Made by a program: the position numbers and the translations under genes. Below are positions 38,969 through 47,156 of a stretch of 64,000 nucleotides of DNA, one piece after another. The notes below the pieces were generated by a model. It was given only the letters and a program-made list of their open reading frames with translations. It was not told the DNA's origin and did not search any database. Origin of the DNA: UBA1731 sp963653155 (lineage in GTDB: Bacteria > Verrucomicrobiota > Kiritimatiellia > RFP12 > UBA1067); the NCBI GenBank assembly GCA_963653155.1, contig CAVJWR010000001.1:1-64000 (forward strand), read 5' to 3'. Each line of letters begins with the position of its first letter. The stretch's first letter is position 1.

Positions 38969-41941
38969 TCACCGCAATACAAACACGCTGCCACGTTTTG
39001 GTCCGCAAAGCCGAATCACACCGGCCCCGGACGGATCCAAATGGGCCTTCAGCGCCTCCGGCGCAGTCGCATACGCATATGTGCCGCGAGGGATCGGATT
39101 GCCATTCACATATGCCGCGCCAAACACCGCAACGCCCGACGGAATCGATATGATGCCGCTTTCCGACAGATGGAGGATGGTATCGCGCCCAAAGACCTGC
39201 GAACCATTCTCGGCCACAGGCAGCTCCAAACGGCCATTGCCGCGAACGGTGACGTTGGCCGCAGCATGCCATGACGATGTGGCATCAAAAGCCACGGTTC
39301 CGTTCACGATCTCAAGGTTTCCGGACGAAGTGCATACGCACCCCTTGAAGTCCAAAGTCCCAGGATTGTCGAAACCGATTGACGCGGCTCCCTTCACCGG
39401 GATCGACAAAGTTGAAGACGTCGCCAGCGAATTGGATATCCAAAGCATTGAACCCGCAGAACCGGCAATGTACGACGCATCGTTGGCGTATGTCACCGAT
39501 GCCGTCAGTCTCGCCACGGTCTGGACAGTCGCATTCAGGTCAAGCGCGGAGCCGGACGAAAGCGAACGGGTGGAGCCAGTAAGCTCAAGGACGGTCGATG
39601 GAGTCCAAGCCCCATCCACGCGAGTCTCCACGACCCCGCCATCGCCCTCAACCTCAAGTTTCGGGAGCACATTGCCTACCGATTCAAGCACAAGCGTGCC
39701 GCGTGACGAAATAGTGTACCGCGTCTGAGAAGCGTTAAGCGCAATCGGCTTGTCGCGAACCAGAACCGTGCCGGTGCCGCGCTGGAAGAGTGCCCAGTTG
39801 AATCGCGCACCGCCCTCGATGGCGATCACTGCGTCCTGTTTCGGATACAGCATCTGCTTCTGGGCATCCGCCGTCATGAGAAATGCCTTGAACGCATTCG
39901 TCGTACCGGCGGCCGCAAAGAACTGCGGATCATACGTCCCCTCCGCACTCTTTACCCAAAGCGGCTTCTCGATTACTGCGTTTGAAAGGCAGAACGTGGA
40001 TGATGCATCGATCAGATGGACATAGAGGGCAGACTCCCTGTTGGCGTTCGCATTGCCAGGGGTGAGGATCGTCTCCGAGTCCAACCCTGACGGAGTGGTG
40101 ATGAGGCCCGTCACAAGCGTATTCGCGTTCGAGACCACAACCGTTCCCGCAAATGCGTTGTTGCCCGAAAGGACAAGCGAACCTGCGCCAACCTTCCCAA
40201 GCCGGGTATCGGCAAAGGAGAAATTATCGAACTGAAGTGTGACACCTTCCGGCACAGACAAATCCTGGGATTTCTTAAGGGTCAGCGGCGCATGGAACGC
40301 ATACGTAGGCGTCTTGCCGGCTGTCGGCTCCGCTATCGACAGGAGGCCATTCAACGACAGCGACCCCTCGCCTCTGAAGGCAAAGCCATCGTCAGACGAT
40401 AGATTGAGCGCGGCAACTTCGGCATCGACATCCATTGTCACCGTAGTGCCCACTGCGGCAGGATCGGCGAATGTAGCCGTGAGCCCACCAAGCACATCCG
40501 GCTCCATCCCCGACTTCCAGTTCATGCCATCCGAAAACAAGTCGCCGGCAGAACCGCCGATCCACGAATCCGCAGATTCACCCGCCGCCACGACAACGGA
40601 TCCCCCGCCGACAATCTGCGAAACGCCTGTCGAATTCGATTTCGATTCGCCGTCCACCACAAGGGACGACACTACGATTCGCATGCCGGACGGCACCGAG
40701 AACTCCGATGCGGCGCCAAGGACAAGCGCACACGTTCCGGCCTCAAATGGATTCTGCGTACCCTCTCCAATTTTAAATGTACCATCAACCACGACGGACT
40801 TCACATGTGCGAGCGAAAACGGGATCGTGGAGTTATCCTCAAACACGGCCCCATCGGCGACATGTATGGAATTGGCGTCGGCAAGACTTGCCGCCCCGCC
40901 AAGCTCCAATGTGCCGCGCCGAACGCGGATATCCCCAGTCGTGTGGTTTATGCGATTCGAAAGCACCTGACGGAATTCTGAAGTGGCATCAACGGCAAGC
41001 GAGACTGCCCCGTCGATCGACCAGAAACCCGTGCTGCGTTCGCCCATGCCTGTAATCGTAAGGAACGCGCCATTTTCCGATACTATGCTGCAATCCTTTG
41101 CGTCAGACGCAGGTTCCACAAAGGAACCGGACGGATCAAATGACAAGGCAGATACGGTTTGATTGTATCCATTGAGATCGACATATGCCGCGCACTTGCC
41201 ACGCAACGCCAGGGCGGCACTTCCAAGCACATTGTCTTCCATGCACCGGACGTTGCCGCCCATGCAGTAGATGCTTTTCGCAAACGTGTCATCGGCCGAA
41301 TACAGGCACGACCAGCCCGTATGGCTCCAGATCAAGCCCGCATAGAAATTCGTCGCCCTCACAGATCCCTTGAAATGCGCTTCACCGCGCGACGTGTATA
41401 TGAATCCGCAGCTTGCCGTGCCAACCGACCCGTTGAAGACAACCGTTGGCGCTCCGCTCGATGGCCCAATCCATGATTCCTTCACGAAAGTTATGTCACC
41501 GTCAAACGTAACGTTTGCGTTGATGCATATCGTAGGGGCAGATGAACTGCCGGCACTCTTTGACCCCGTAAGGTTGAAGCCGTTCGCGAATGTCAGTCCA
41601 GAGGTTTCCATGACGATCTGCGCAGCCGACTCGGATGCCGTGACGTTCACTGCGCCAGAGCCAAAGGCCGTTGATGTCTGTGGCTTCACCTTTCCGCAGG
41701 CAAGGTCGAATCCTCCCTCGAACGCATTTTCGCCAGAGAGGACGAGCGTGCCGGCCCCGACCTTGCGCACACCGCCCTTGCCCGATATCACGCCAGAATA
41801 CGTACACGTGTCGCCATCAGCAACCGAGATCTCCAAGATGTCTCCATCCGCAATTTCGATATCTGAAGAGACTATCGCATCAGTGGCCATGACGCTGCCG
41901 CCAATGGCAATCGCAAAAAAAAATGCTCCGATCCGTTCCAT
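38969..41941 (-). CDS. Large exported autotransporter-type beta-strand-repeat protein
   Basis: A 990-residue protein with a signal peptide (MERIGAFFFAIAIGGSVMAT). It contains several autotransporter-associated strand repeats (SGKGGVRKVGAGTLVLSGEN near residue 55; TRLGKVGAGSLVLSGNNAFA near 570; strand-rich segments between), predicting a long parallel beta-helix. Before the end is the usual closing VNGNPIPRGTYAYATAPEAL. There is no C-terminal beta-barrel translocator; instead it ends CGPKRGSVFVLR. It is first in an operon with the glycosidase-like protein (18 nt apart). Likely a surface-exposed or secreted adhesin or glycan-binding protein; function unproven. Confidence 0.75.
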   Translation of the reverse strand: MERIGAFFFAIAIGGSVMATDAIVSSDIEIADGDILEISVADGDTCTYSGVISGKGGVRKVGAGTLVLSGENAFEGGFDLACGKVKPQTSTAFGSGAVNVTASESAAQIVMETSGLTFANGFNLTGSKSAGSSSAPTICINANVTFDGDITFVKESWIGPSSGAPTVVFNGSVGTASCGFIYTSRGEAHFKGSVRATNFYAGLIWSHTGWSCLYSADDTFAKSIYCMGGNVRCMEDNVLGSAALALRGKCAAYVDLNGYNQTVSALSFDPSGSFVEPASDAKDCSIVSENGAFLTITGMGERSTGFWSIDGAVSLAVDATSEFRQVLSNRINHTTGDIRVRRGTLELGGAASLADANSIHVADGAVFEDNSTIPFSLAHVKSVVVDGTFKIGEGTQNPFEAGTCALVLGAASEFSVPSGMRIVVSSLVVDGESKSNSTGVSQIVGGGSVVVAAGESADSWIGGSAGDLFSDGMNWKSGMEPDVLGGLTATFADPAAVGTTVTMDVDAEVAALNLSSDDGFAFRGEGSLSLNGLLSIAEPTAGKTPTYAFHAPLTLKKSQDLSVPEGVTLQFDNFSFADTRLGKVGAGSLVLSGNNAFAGTVVVSNANTLVTGLITTPSGLDSETILTPGNANANRESALYVHLIDASSTFCLSNAVIEKPLWVKSAEGTYDPQFFAAAGTTNAFKAFLMTADAQKQMLYPKQDAVIAIEGGARFNWALFQRGTGTVLVRDKPIALNASQTRYTISSRGTLVLESVGNVLPKLEVEGDGGVVETRVDGAWTPSTVLELTGSTRSLSSGSALDLNATVQTVARLTASVTYANDASYIAGSAGSMLWISNSLATSSTLSIPVKGAASIGFDNPGTLDFKGCVCTSSGNLEIVNGTVAFDATSSWHAAANVTVRGNGRLELPVAENGSQVFGRDTILHLSESGIISIPSGVAVFGAAYVNGNPIPRGTYAYATAPEALKAHLDPSGAGVIRLCGPKRGSVFVLR

Positions 41942-42063
41942 GCCGTATCTCCGCTAATGGTTCAACAAGGCCATTCCCTATGGAAAAGCAACCCGATTTT
42001 ATCAAAACGGATGCGCATACATATACCCCAGTAAAACAGGGGGAGTGGGGAAATCGCCGTTTT

Positions 42064-42072
42064 TGGTAAAAT
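42064..42072 (+). promoter_or_regulatory. Extended -10 promoter abutting the second kinase start
   Basis: TGG-TAAAAT, with the hexamer at 42067-42072. ATGs follow at 42073, 42079 and 42082, so transcription starting 7 nt after the -10 would begin at or next to the start codon. This repeats the arrangement in front of the paralogous kinase at 30972. Confidence 0.5.
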
Positions 42073-42078
42073 ATGGGC

Positions 42079-44193
42079 ATGATGAGGTTTCTGCTTCCCA
42101 TTGCGTTAGCGTTCACGCTCTCCGGCGTGGGCTTCGCCAACGACACCATCCGAACTGCCGCAGACCTATCCGTAGAGACGATCGACAGGATGAACTTCGG
42201 ACGAGCCTTTGAGATTGCGGAATGCACCGTAACCGCCTATCCCCTCAGCAGTGTGCTTACGTGTGCGGTGGAGGATGGGACTGGCGCGATGATAATCCAT
42301 TCCGAAGACCGTCTGCCGGAAATGACCCGCATCAAGCCCGGCATGCGCATACGCGTTCGGGGAACAATACGCAAGGGCAAGAAAAGCCTTCGACCATTCG
42401 CCGACTGCGAGGGGATCACAATCCTTGGAACCGGAGCGAAGCCAGCCCCAATCCCGATATCGGTCGAGGACTGCCTTGGCGGTCGGTACGACTTTAGGCT
42501 GATCACGCTGCGCGGACAGATTCAAGACATCATCAGAGACGAAATAGACCCGGGATATCGCTATCTTGTGGTCGCACAGAACGGGAAGACGATCTACACT
42601 CCCGTAAGATCCACCAATGCCGCATTCGATCGCCTGTTCATCGGTGCGGACGTACAGATTGTTGGCGTGTGCAATCCGGTCGATCTCGGCGGACGAAGGG
42701 AGATCGGGCGGCTCCTTCTGCCGCTTGGAGATGGCATTTCGATATGCGGGCCATCAGCGCCATCCGACATCTTCTGCGCCCCTGAGCTTGGCGCTTTCAT
42801 GAGGATGCGCCCGCAGGAGATCGCCATGCTTGGACGGCATCGCACGTCTGGACACGTCCTCGCCGTATGGGGAAGCGACTCTTTCCTTCTTCGCACAAAA
42901 GACGGTCGCAACGTCCGCGTACAGACTGCGGATAGCCGCCTGCCTTTATACGGCGACAGCGTGGAGGCGGTCGGTTTTCCGGAAAGCGACCTTTACAACA
43001 TCAACCTCAGCCGGGCATTCTGGCGACTTGCCGATGACGCTCCAATGCGGGATGAGATTCCGCAGGACATTCGCGTTCATGACATATTCACCGATGAGGC
43101 AGGACGAACCCGATTCAATCCATACGTGCATGGCCGCACCATCCGCATCAGAGGCATCATCCGCAGTCTGCCGGAAAGCGTGAACGGTGACTGCCGGTTC
43201 CTCGTTGAAAGCGATTCTCACATCGTTCCGGTAGATGTACGCTCAAACCCAAGCGCGATGAACGGTCTCGATAGGGGTTGCGACATTTCCGTTGCGGGCA
43301 CATGCGTAATGGACATAGAGAACTGGCGGCACAGCAATCCCTTCCCGACCATTCGGGGTTTCACGCTCGTCATCCGCAAGCCCAGCGACATATCCATAGT
43401 GAGTCGTCCGCCATGGTATACCCCTGGACGCCTCCTCGCCGTCATAGGCACGCTTGGCGCCTGTCTGTTCGGCATCCTCGTGTGGAATCTGCTTCTGCGG
43501 AAACTCGCCGAACGGCGCGGACATGAACTTGCCGCCTCAGCCATAGCGAAAGCCGAATCCGACCTCAAGGTATACGAACGTACACGCCTCGCCGTGGAAC
43601 TGCATGACGCCATAAGCCAAAACCTTACCGGCGTATCACTGGCAATCCATGCCGCAGACCGGATCGCTTCGGCAGAGGGCGCGTCAAGTGTGCGCCCGTG
43701 CCTCGGCCTCGCGGCAAGGACGCTCGACTCGTGCCGCGCTGAACTCAGGAACTGCCTGTGGGATCTCAGGAACCTGACTCTCGACGAAGCGGACCTGAAC
43801 GACGCAATCCGCAACACGCTTGCGCCCCACATCGACGGAGCGACATTGACCGTGCGGTTCAACGTGCCTCGAAAGCTCATCTCCGACAACACAACCCATG
43901 CAATCCTGCGGATACTAAGGGAGCTCGCCACAAATGCCGTCCGCCATGGCAAGGCCACGCACGTCAACGTGGCAGGATGCATCGATGGCGACAGGCTTGT
44001 ATTCTCCGTAAAGGATAACGGATGCGGATTCACTCCCGCAAGCGCCCCTGGCATGGACGAGGGCCATTTCGGACTTCAGGGGATCCGAGAGCGAATCAAT
44101 GCCTTCGAGGGAGAGATGCAAATCGACAGTGCGGACGGGCGAGGCACAAAAGTCACCATTGCCCTGCACATACCGCAGGAGATCGCAACATGA
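42079..44193 (+). CDS. NarX-type sensor histidine kinase with four OB-like periplasmic domains (paralogue)
   Basis: About 704 residues, same architecture as the kinase at 30972: signal helix (MRFLLPIALAFTLSGVGFA), periplasmic OB-like units (LTCAVEDGTGAMIIHSED; LITLRGQIQDIIRDE; SGHVLAVWGSDSFLLRTKD; IRIRGIIRSLPESVNGDCR), a transmembrane helix (LLAVIGTLGACLFGILVW), then HisKA_3 with phosphoacceptor His about residue 509 in RLAVELHDAISQNLTG, N-box LATNAVRHGKA, G1 DNGCGF and G2 HFGLQGIRERI. The start could also be 42073. It overlaps the response regulator gene (ATGA). The two kinases share order and motifs but are well diverged, so the duplication is old. Confidence 0.85.
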   Translation: MMRFLLPIALAFTLSGVGFANDTIRTAADLSVETIDRMNFGRAFEIAECTVTAYPLSSVLTCAVEDGTGAMIIHSEDRLPEMTRIKPGMRIRVRGTIRKGKKSLRPFADCEGITILGTGAKPAPIPISVEDCLGGRYDFRLITLRGQIQDIIRDEIDPGYRYLVVAQNGKTIYTPVRSTNAAFDRLFIGADVQIVGVCNPVDLGGRREIGRLLLPLGDGISICGPSAPSDIFCAPELGAFMRMRPQEIAMLGRHRTSGHVLAVWGSDSFLLRTKDGRNVRVQTADSRLPLYGDSVEAVGFPESDLYNINLSRAFWRLADDAPMRDEIPQDIRVHDIFTDEAGRTRFNPYVHGRTIRIRGIIRSLPESVNGDCRFLVESDSHIVPVDVRSNPSAMNGLDRGCDISVAGTCVMDIENWRHSNPFPTIRGFTLVIRKPSDISIVSRPPWYTPGRLLAVIGTLGACLFGILVWNLLLRKLAERRGHELAASAIAKAESDLKVYERTRLAVELHDAISQNLTGVSLAIHAADRIASAEGASSVRPCLGLAARTLDSCRAELRNCLWDLRNLTLDEADLNDAIRNTLAPHIDGATLTVRFNVPRKLISDNTTHAILRILRELATNAVRHGKATHVNVAGCIDGDRLVFSVKDNGCGFTPASAPGMDEGHFGLQGIRERINAFEGEMQIDSADGRGTKVTIALHIPQEIAT

Positions 44194-44810
44194 ACACAAT
44201 CAACATCCTCATAGCCGATGACCACAGGATAGTCCGCCTTGGACTGAACGCCCTTTTCGCGACAGAGCCAGACTTCGCCGTAGCCGGCGAGGCGGAGAAT
44301 GGGATCCAGGCCGTGAGGCTTGCGCGGGAACTTCACCCCGACATCATCATAATGGATCTCATGATGCCGAAGCTTGACGGCGTAGAGGCGACCCGCGAGA
44401 TACGTTCTACGAATCCTTCAGCCAAGATCATCGTCCTCACGTCCATAGGCAGTTCCGACGGCATTGCGCAAGCCATATCCGCCGGAGCGTGCGGAGCGCT
44501 CATGAAGACGGCAGACGATGCGCTCATCGTGTCGGCGATCCGCAACGTCGCCGCCGGGCGGCAGTTCATATCGCCGGAGGTGAAGCGCCTACTCCATGAC
44601 ACGCCGCCATGCCCTCAACTATCGCCACGCCAGCGCGACGTGCTGAAGCTCATAACCCTCGGCCTGACAAACAAGGAAATAGCGAACCAGCTCGGCATCC
44701 GCAAGGATGGCGTGGAGGATCACATAAACATCATCTTCCAGAAGCTTAGGGCGTCAAATCGCTCAGAGGCCGTAGCCATCGCCCTGCGCAAGCATCTGCT
44801 GAAGATCTGA
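44190..44810 (+). CDS. NarL/FixJ-family response regulator (paralogue)
   Basis: A 206-residue regulator with a receiver (ILIADDHRIVRLGL; phosphoacceptor Asp56 in IIIMDLMMPKLDG) and a LuxR-type DNA-binding domain (LSPRQRDVLKLITLGLTNKE, then NQLGIRKDGVEDHINIIFQK). The ATG at 44190 overlaps the kinase TGA, so the two are translationally coupled. Both this and the paralogue at 33050 end in a basic L-R-K-(H/R)-L-L-K tail. Confidence 0.95.
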   Translation: MNTINILIADDHRIVRLGLNALFATEPDFAVAGEAENGIQAVRLARELHPDIIIMDLMMPKLDGVEATREIRSTNPSAKIIVLTSIGSSDGIAQAISAGACGALMKTADDALIVSAIRNVAAGRQFISPEVKRLLHDTPPCPQLSPRQRDVLKLITLGLTNKEIANQLGIRKDGVEDHINIIFQKLRASNRSEAVAIALRKHLLKI

Positions 44811-44845
44811 CGAATCCTTATTTAGTTGTACGCCAAATGTTGCCA

Positions 44846-45023
44846 TCATTCTCCCCAGTAGGCCTCAATCTCCTCCAGCGACTTGCCGGTCGTCTCGGGC
44901 ACGAGGAAACGCACGATCGCGAGATACGGAACGCACATCGTCGCAAAGAGGAGGAACGTCCCTGAGCGTGGCGACGAAAGCGAGAAAGGCGAGCTTCCAG
45001 TTGTTATGGCGAAATGTTTCCAT
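44846..45023 (-). pseudogene. Internally deleted MFS sugar-porter gene
   Basis: The first codons encode a sugar-porter N-terminus (METFRHNNWKLAFLAFVATL). Immediately after, in another frame, comes the C-terminus of the same family (FATMCVPYLAIVRFLVPETT, then GKSLEEIEAYWGE and stop). The middle of about 400 residues is gone and the ends are joined out of frame. Compare the intact porter at 28084-29316, which starts with the same type of helix 1 and ends PETKGKELE. It lies next to the second two-component system just as the intact porter lies near the first. Confidence 0.75.
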
Positions 45024-45128
45024 GTGCGATAGAGTATATCGTACGCCGCATGCGGAAACGTTCCGTCCACGCAACCTTTCACCTAACGGTTTTCACACGA
45101 TTTCGCCAATGCAGCCAAACTCATAAAC

Positions 45129-46589
45129 TCAGCATCTCAGCAACAAGTCAGCAGCAGACACTACGTCAACAAAGTAGGCATTCTCGATAATGGCAGGCGA
45201 CAGGTTGCCGTCATAGACCAGAACAGGACGAATGGATACCGCGTTAGGATTCGGCAATCGCACAATCTTTTCCTTCATCTGATCGATCACCTCCACGCCA
45301 ATCGCATTTCGCCGTTTCACCTCAACGGGATACATCGCCTGCCGCAATTGGATGAGGATGTCGATCTGGCATCCCGAATCCGCTTCCACCTTTCGCTTCT
45401 CATGCGACGCCCTCTTTCGATAGGGCGCGACCGAGAGAACCAACGAACGATCAAGCCCAAGGCGGGTAATCAACTCCGATGCGTTGTTCAGCACAAGATT
45501 CTCGAATTGGAGTCCGAGAATCGAATCCCAGCCAGGCAACGCCTCAAGCGAAACGAAGTTAAACGCGCCGCGACGAATCATCGCCGAATATGGCTCGATG
45601 AAGCGCAGGTAAAAGCGCGTATAGTTGTCCCGTATGCGATAGCGGGCAATCTTCGCCTCCTTGCCCGTGGCCGGATTGATGCCACCGTCCCGTTCAAGGA
45701 AACCGGCCAGCTCAAGCTCTTCCAAGGCCTCCGAGACATGCCCGCCACGGACCTTCCCAAGGCTCTCCGAAATCTCCGAAAGCGTCTTCGACTCAAACGC
45801 CAACGCCGAGAGGATTTGCCGTTTGTCCTTTGCTTTCGCTCCGAAGACATCATTGAAGATGCGCGTGAAGTCATTGAACAACGTGCCGCCCTTCGTAAAG
45901 GCCATGCGCCGCAGGTTCTCGTTGGTCGTCAGCGTAGGATCGATTTCCTCAAGATACATCGGCACGCCCCCCGTGACGGACAGGAGGTCAAACACCTCAC
46001 GAGACGAAACGCCATCTGCCGACTGTCTCCAAAACTGTAGGCAGTCCCGCACTGGCAATTCCCCCAAAACCAGTTCAAGCGAAATGCGTCCGACAAAGCC
46101 CGTGCTGTCAAGGATGTTCTTCTGGATCCATGACGAGACCGAACCGCACAAGACCAGTATCAGCCTCTCGTGCTTCTTGAGGTCGTCATCCCATGCGTCC
46201 TTGAGATACCCCGGAAAATCCGAATCATATTTGCCCATCCATGATATTTCGTCCAAAAGGACAATCATTCGCTCAGACGCATGCCGGGCGACTTCCGCAT
46301 TCAGCAAGGCAAACGCTTCACGCCAGTTTCGGGCCACGAGATCGTCTGCACCCGTCTTCTCGCCAAGCCTCTGGCAGAAATACCGAAGCTGATCGTCATT
46401 CGTCATCCCCTTTCTCGGAGCAAGCCCGGAAAGTTTCAGATAGCGGCAACCGCTTCTCGCCGCGAATTCGTCCATCAGTCGGCTCTTCCCAATGCGCCGA
46501 CGCCCCTGGCAAGTCACCAGCGATGAGGAGCCTTTGCGCCAAAGCGCCGAAAGCTGATTGATTTGTTCGGTTCGACCAATAAATTTCAT
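45129..46589 (-). CDS. AAA ATPase with DUF234-type nuclease-like C-terminus
   Basis: A 486-residue ATPase of the archaeal-type (PF01637-like) group. It starts with KFIGRTEQINQLSALW, then Walker A TCQGRRRIGKSRLMDEF near residue 34 and Walker B MIVLLDEISWMG near 120. The GSVSSWIQKNIL sensor segment and a winged-helix region (EISESLGKVRGGHVSEALEE) follow. The C-terminus has a PD-(D/E)XK-like core (CQIDILIQLRQAMYPVEVKR: Asp, then Glu-x-Lys). This class is common in genomic accessory regions; its biological role is unknown. No Shine-Dalgarno sequence is evident before the ATG, but a near-consensus promoter lies 40 nt upstream. Confidence 0.85.
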   Translation of the reverse strand: MKFIGRTEQINQLSALWRKGSSSLVTCQGRRRIGKSRLMDEFAARSGCRYLKLSGLAPRKGMTNDDQLRYFCQRLGEKTGADDLVARNWREAFALLNAEVARHASERMIVLLDEISWMGKYDSDFPGYLKDAWDDDLKKHERLILVLCGSVSSWIQKNILDSTGFVGRISLELVLGELPVRDCLQFWRQSADGVSSREVFDLLSVTGGVPMYLEEIDPTLTTNENLRRMAFTKGGTLFNDFTRIFNDVFGAKAKDKRQILSALAFESKTLSEISESLGKVRGGHVSEALEELELAGFLERDGGINPATGKEAKIARYRIRDNYTRFYLRFIEPYSAMIRRGAFNFVSLEALPGWDSILGLQFENLVLNNASELITRLGLDRSLVLSVAPYRKRASHEKRKVEADSGCQIDILIQLRQAMYPVEVKRRNAIGVEVIDQMKEKIVRLPNPNAVSIRPVLVYDGNLSPAIIENAYFVDVVSAADLLLRC

Positions 46590-46627
46590 AAGTCAGCAAA
46601 TATGACATTGTTTGCAAAATTGCCGAC

Positions 46628-46657
46628 ATTGTATCACAGTTCAAGCGGAGAAGTCAA
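46628..46657 (-). promoter_or_regulatory. Promoter of the DUF234-type ATPase gene
   Basis: On the minus strand: TTGACT (46652-46657), an 18-bp spacer, TACAAT (46628-46633) preceded by TGA. Confidence 0.75.
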
Positions 46658-46665
46658 CAACGTTC

Positions 46666-46700
46666 GGGCACGAAATCCCAATTTCCGTCATTTCGTGCCC
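46666..46700. promoter_or_regulatory. Perfect 11-bp inverted repeat upstream of the ATPase promoter
   Basis: GGGCACGAAAT (46666-46676) and ATTTCGTGCCC (46690-46700) with a 13-bp spacer, starting 8 bp upstream of the -35. A candidate operator or a former transposon/terminator end. 46701-46877 holds nothing else recognisable. Confidence 0.45.
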
Positions 46701-46877
46701 ACGCTCAACTGTGAATCATGTTCGGCATCATCCACTCACCAGAAATTCACATTCCTTGTTATCTGGACAAAACACCTACCATTTCGGTTATTATCGGCAT
46801 TCAAATAGGGCCATACCTTCAACTCTGCCCAACCCTACATTGCGTGATGCGAGACGGCTTTGCGCTGACGCCAAATC

Positions 46878-46957
46878 GAACGGTTGAACGGCACATCAAA
46901 GGCGGGCGATGGCCGATTTCACGTCGTTCCACATGCAAAGCTTCGCCCTGTTCATGT
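46878..46957. repeat. 80-bp direct repeat, left copy (duplicated 3' end of the UDG-like gene)
   Basis: 78 of 80 bp match 48536-48615. Read on the minus strand it encodes the last 19 residues of the UDG-like protein (MNRAKLCMWNDVKSAIARL, one K-to-R change) and its TGA plus 18 bp beyond. Together the copies bracket the AT-richer ATPase island. Confidence 0.9.
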
Positions 46958-47003
46958 ACCGACAGCCCTCCATAAGGATATCTTATTGCCAAACATTATA
47001 AGC

Positions 47004-47101
47004 GTTGTGCTTTTGACGAAATCCACCTTATTGATGTTGTGTTTTTGTCAGAATTATGCAGCATTAATGTTGTATCTTTGTCAGAATCCACCTGTATCAA
47101 C
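47004..47101. repeat. Three tandem ~33-bp repeats upstream of the AAA ATPase gene
   Basis: Copies start at 47004, 47036 and 47069, each opening with GTTGT(G/A) and continuing TTTGTCAGAAT (TTTGACGAAAT in the first) and ending near CCACCT or GCAGCATT. They lie in the AT-rich stretch 55 bp before the gene. Possible regulator-binding iterons; role unknown. Confidence 0.6.
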
Positions 47102-47156
47102 ACTTGATTTTTGACATATGTTCATGATATATTACACAAATGAAAGGCATATTTCT

